A DNA stretch of 7,115 bases, from NCBI GenBank assembly GCA_902488725.1, contig CABTXO010000080.1, positions 1 to 7,115 of the forward strand, written 5' to 3'. Below, in pieces: positions 5,667 through 7,115 of this stretch. The first letter of the stretch is position 1. Each line of letters begins with the position of its first letter. The stretch comes from an uncultured Bacteroidales bacterium. GTDB lineage: Bacteria > Bacteroidota > Bacteroidia > Bacteroidales > UBA932. The notes under the pieces are model-generated. The model made no database searches. It was not told the origin of the DNA and saw only the letters and a list, made by a program, of their open reading frames with translations. The translations under genes and the position numbers were made by a program.

Positions 5667-7115
5667 AATCTGGTATATTCCTGCTGGTCCTGGCGGCGGC
5701 TGCGGCGTGCGCCCCGAAGGACTTCCGCAACGCTTCGCTGGCCCCCGCCGACCGGGCCGAAATCCTCCTGGCGCAGATGACGCTGGAAGAAAAGGTCGGC
5801 CAGATGTGCCAATATGTAGCCCCGTGCTATGTGCCTCCGGGGCAGGGGTCTCCGTACAAGAACATCGATGCGGCGGACGAGAACCTCGGCAATCCCGACA
5901 TCGCTGACAAGATCCGCCGCGGGGAGATCGGTTCCTTTCTGCACGTGCTGACCTCCAAGGAGGCCGCCGCCCTGCAGCAGCTGGCGCAGGAAAGCCGGCT
6001 GCGGATTCCGCTGCTCATCGGCGTGGACGCCATCCACGGGAACGCCCTGCACGAAGGCTGCACCGTCTATCCGACCAACATCAACATGGCCTCCTCGTTC
6101 GATCCGGAACTGCTGGAGGAAATCGGGGCACAGACTGCGCTGGAAATGCGCCGGACCGGGATGTACTGGACCTTTGCGCCGAATCTGGATGTGGCCCGGG
6201 ACGCCCGCTGGGGCCGGATGGGGGAGACCTACGGCGAAGACCCGTACCTGGTCAGCCAGATGGGCAAGCATCTGATCCGGGGCCTGCAGGGCCCGGACCG
6301 GAACCTGGCGGAAGGCCATGTGCTCGCCTGCGCCAAGCATCTCATCGGAGGCGGGGAACCTTTCGGGGGCATCAATGCCGCCCCGATGGACATGTCCGAG
6401 CGGAAGCTGCGCGAACTCTACCTGCCTCCCTTCAAGGTGGCCGTCGAAGAGGCCGGCGTGGCGACGGTCATGCCTGCCCACAATGAACTGAACGGGATTC
6501 CCTGCCATGGCAATACCTGGCTGCTGCAGGACATCCTGCGCAAGGAGCTGGGCTTCGACGGCTTCGTGGTGAGCGACTGGATGGACATCGACCGGATGCA
6601 CGGAATGCACCGCTGGGTGCCGTCCCTGGACGAGGCCTTCGCGGTCTCGGTGGAAGCGGGGGTGGACATGCACATGCAGGGGGACAAGTATTTCGAATCC
6701 GTCGTGCAGGCGGTCCGCTCAGGGCGGATTCCGGAGAAGCGGATCGATGCGGCCGTTCGGAAGATCCTGACGGCGAAATTCGCGCTCGGGCTCTTCGAAT
6801 CGCCGGTTCCGGAAGTGAAACGGGGTTTCGAAGGCACCGCAACTCACCGGGAAACGGCCTTGCAGGCGGCCCGGGAAGGGATGGTGCTGCTGAAGAACGA
6901 CGGCATCCTGCCGCTTCGTGCGCCGCGAAGCCTCTTCGTGACCGGTCCGAACGCCGACAGCCAGACCATTCTGGGGGACTGGGCGGCCCCGCAGCCGGAT
7001 TCGCTGGTGACCACCGTGCTGGAGGGCTTGCAGGCCCTGTGTCCGGGAACCCGGATCGACACGATGTGTTTCGGGGGCAGGATTTCGAACATTACCCCGG
7101 CCGGCATCCGCGCCG
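5663..7115 (+). CDS. Exported glycoside hydrolase family 3 enzyme, beta-glucosidase-like, 3' end missing
   Basis: The frame is open to the right edge; 484 residues are visible against about 730-800 for BglX-type enzymes. The start at ATG 5663 is set by the signal sequence MKSGIFLLVLAAAAAC; Cys16 may be lipidated, though the residue at -3 is Ala rather than Leu, so the lipobox is weak. GH3 N-terminal barrel: MTLEEKVGQM (39-48), PLLIGVDAIHG (116-126), FAPNLDVARDARWGRMGETY (171-190), GEDPYLV, AKHLIGGG (224-231), MSERKLRELYLPPFK (244-258). The nucleophile is Asp305 in VVSDWMD. The C-terminal domain begins near residue 400 with AREGMVLLKNDGILPL. These retaining enzymes release terminal beta-linked glucose or xylose from oligosaccharides, here in the periplasm or outer membrane. 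The start overlaps the hipT-like stop as ATGA, and I see no promoter or terminator between them, so it looks co-transcribed with the toxin-antitoxin genes. Exact specificity is not readable. Confidence 0.92.
   Translation, partial: MKSGIFLLVLAAAAACAPKDFRNASLAPADRAEILLAQMTLEEKVGQMCQYVAPCYVPPGQGSPYKNIDAADENLGNPDIADKIRRGEIGSFLHVLTSKEAAALQQLAQESRLRIPLLIGVDAIHGNALHEGCTVYPTNINMASSFDPELLEEIGAQTALEMRRTGMYWTFAPNLDVARDARWGRMGETYGEDPYLVSQMGKHLIRGLQGPDRNLAEGHVLACAKHLIGGGEPFGGINAAPMDMSERKLRELYLPPFKVAVEEAGVATVMPAHNELNGIPCHGNTWLLQDILRKELGFDGFVVSDWMDIDRMHGMHRWVPSLDEAFAVSVEAGVDMHMQGDKYFESVVQAVRSGRIPEKRIDAAVRKILTAKFALGLFESPVPEVKRGFEGTATHRETALQAAREGMVLLKNDGILPLRAPRSLFVTGPNADSQTILGDWAAPQPDSLVTTVLEGLQALCPGTRIDTMCFGGRISNITPAGIRA

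Noticed and set aside
5624..6673. 349-codon open frame on the minus strand opposite the GH3 gene.
   Set aside because: His/Arg/Val-rich shadow composition with no motifs, opposite a clear GH3 catalytic domain.
1..7115. CRISPR arrays, tRNA or rRNA genes, insertion sequences, integrase or attachment sites.
   Set aside because: No repeat arrays, cloverleaf-like stretches, transposase motifs or flanking direct repeats were noticed; gaps between genes are all under 150 bases.

Overview
The window is almost wholly coding and reads as part of a Bacteroidota (probably Bacteroidales) polysaccharide utilization locus (PUL). Three things point there: a SusD/RagB-type glycan-binding protein, exported glycoside hydrolases next to it, and a Bacteroides-type promoter box (TAnnTTTG) with start codons mostly lacking a Shine-Dalgarno sequence. 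Base composition is high for the group (about 58-63% GC in hand-counted lines of the hydrolase genes), so this is not a typical low-GC Bacteroides. I cannot name genus or species.

Layout, all on the + strand: (1) 2-1609, a susD-like gene cut by the left edge, closed by a strong hairpin terminator at 1654-1694. (2) 1752-4127, a secreted GH31 enzyme with unusual active-site motifs, probably with its own promoter just behind the terminator. (3) 4128-4202, a short AT-rich control region with two TATCC-type palindromes in inverted orientation around a consensus -7 box. (4) 4203-5666, three overlapping genes that make a tripartite HipBST-type toxin-antitoxin module: a Y4mF/HipB-type helix-turn-helix protein, a HipS-like small protein equivalent to the N-terminal subdomain of HipA, and a HipT-like HipA kinase. 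(5) 5663 to the right edge, an exported GH3 glycosidase whose ATG overlaps the hipT stop codon by 4 bases; it runs off the window.

How they fit together: the SusD protein would bind a glycan at the cell surface with an upstream SusC transporter outside the window, while the GH31 and GH3 enzymes trim its oligosaccharides. The surprise is a hipBST-like module placed exactly between the two hydrolases and fused by ATGA overlap to the GH3 gene, so this carbohydrate enzyme appears to be transcribed and perhaps translated as the fourth gene of a self-repressed toxin-antitoxin operon. The glycan cannot be deduced. GH31 plus GH3 would suit xyloglucan or a mixed glucan, but the GH31 lacks the usual alpha-xylosidase motif, so I leave the substrate open.
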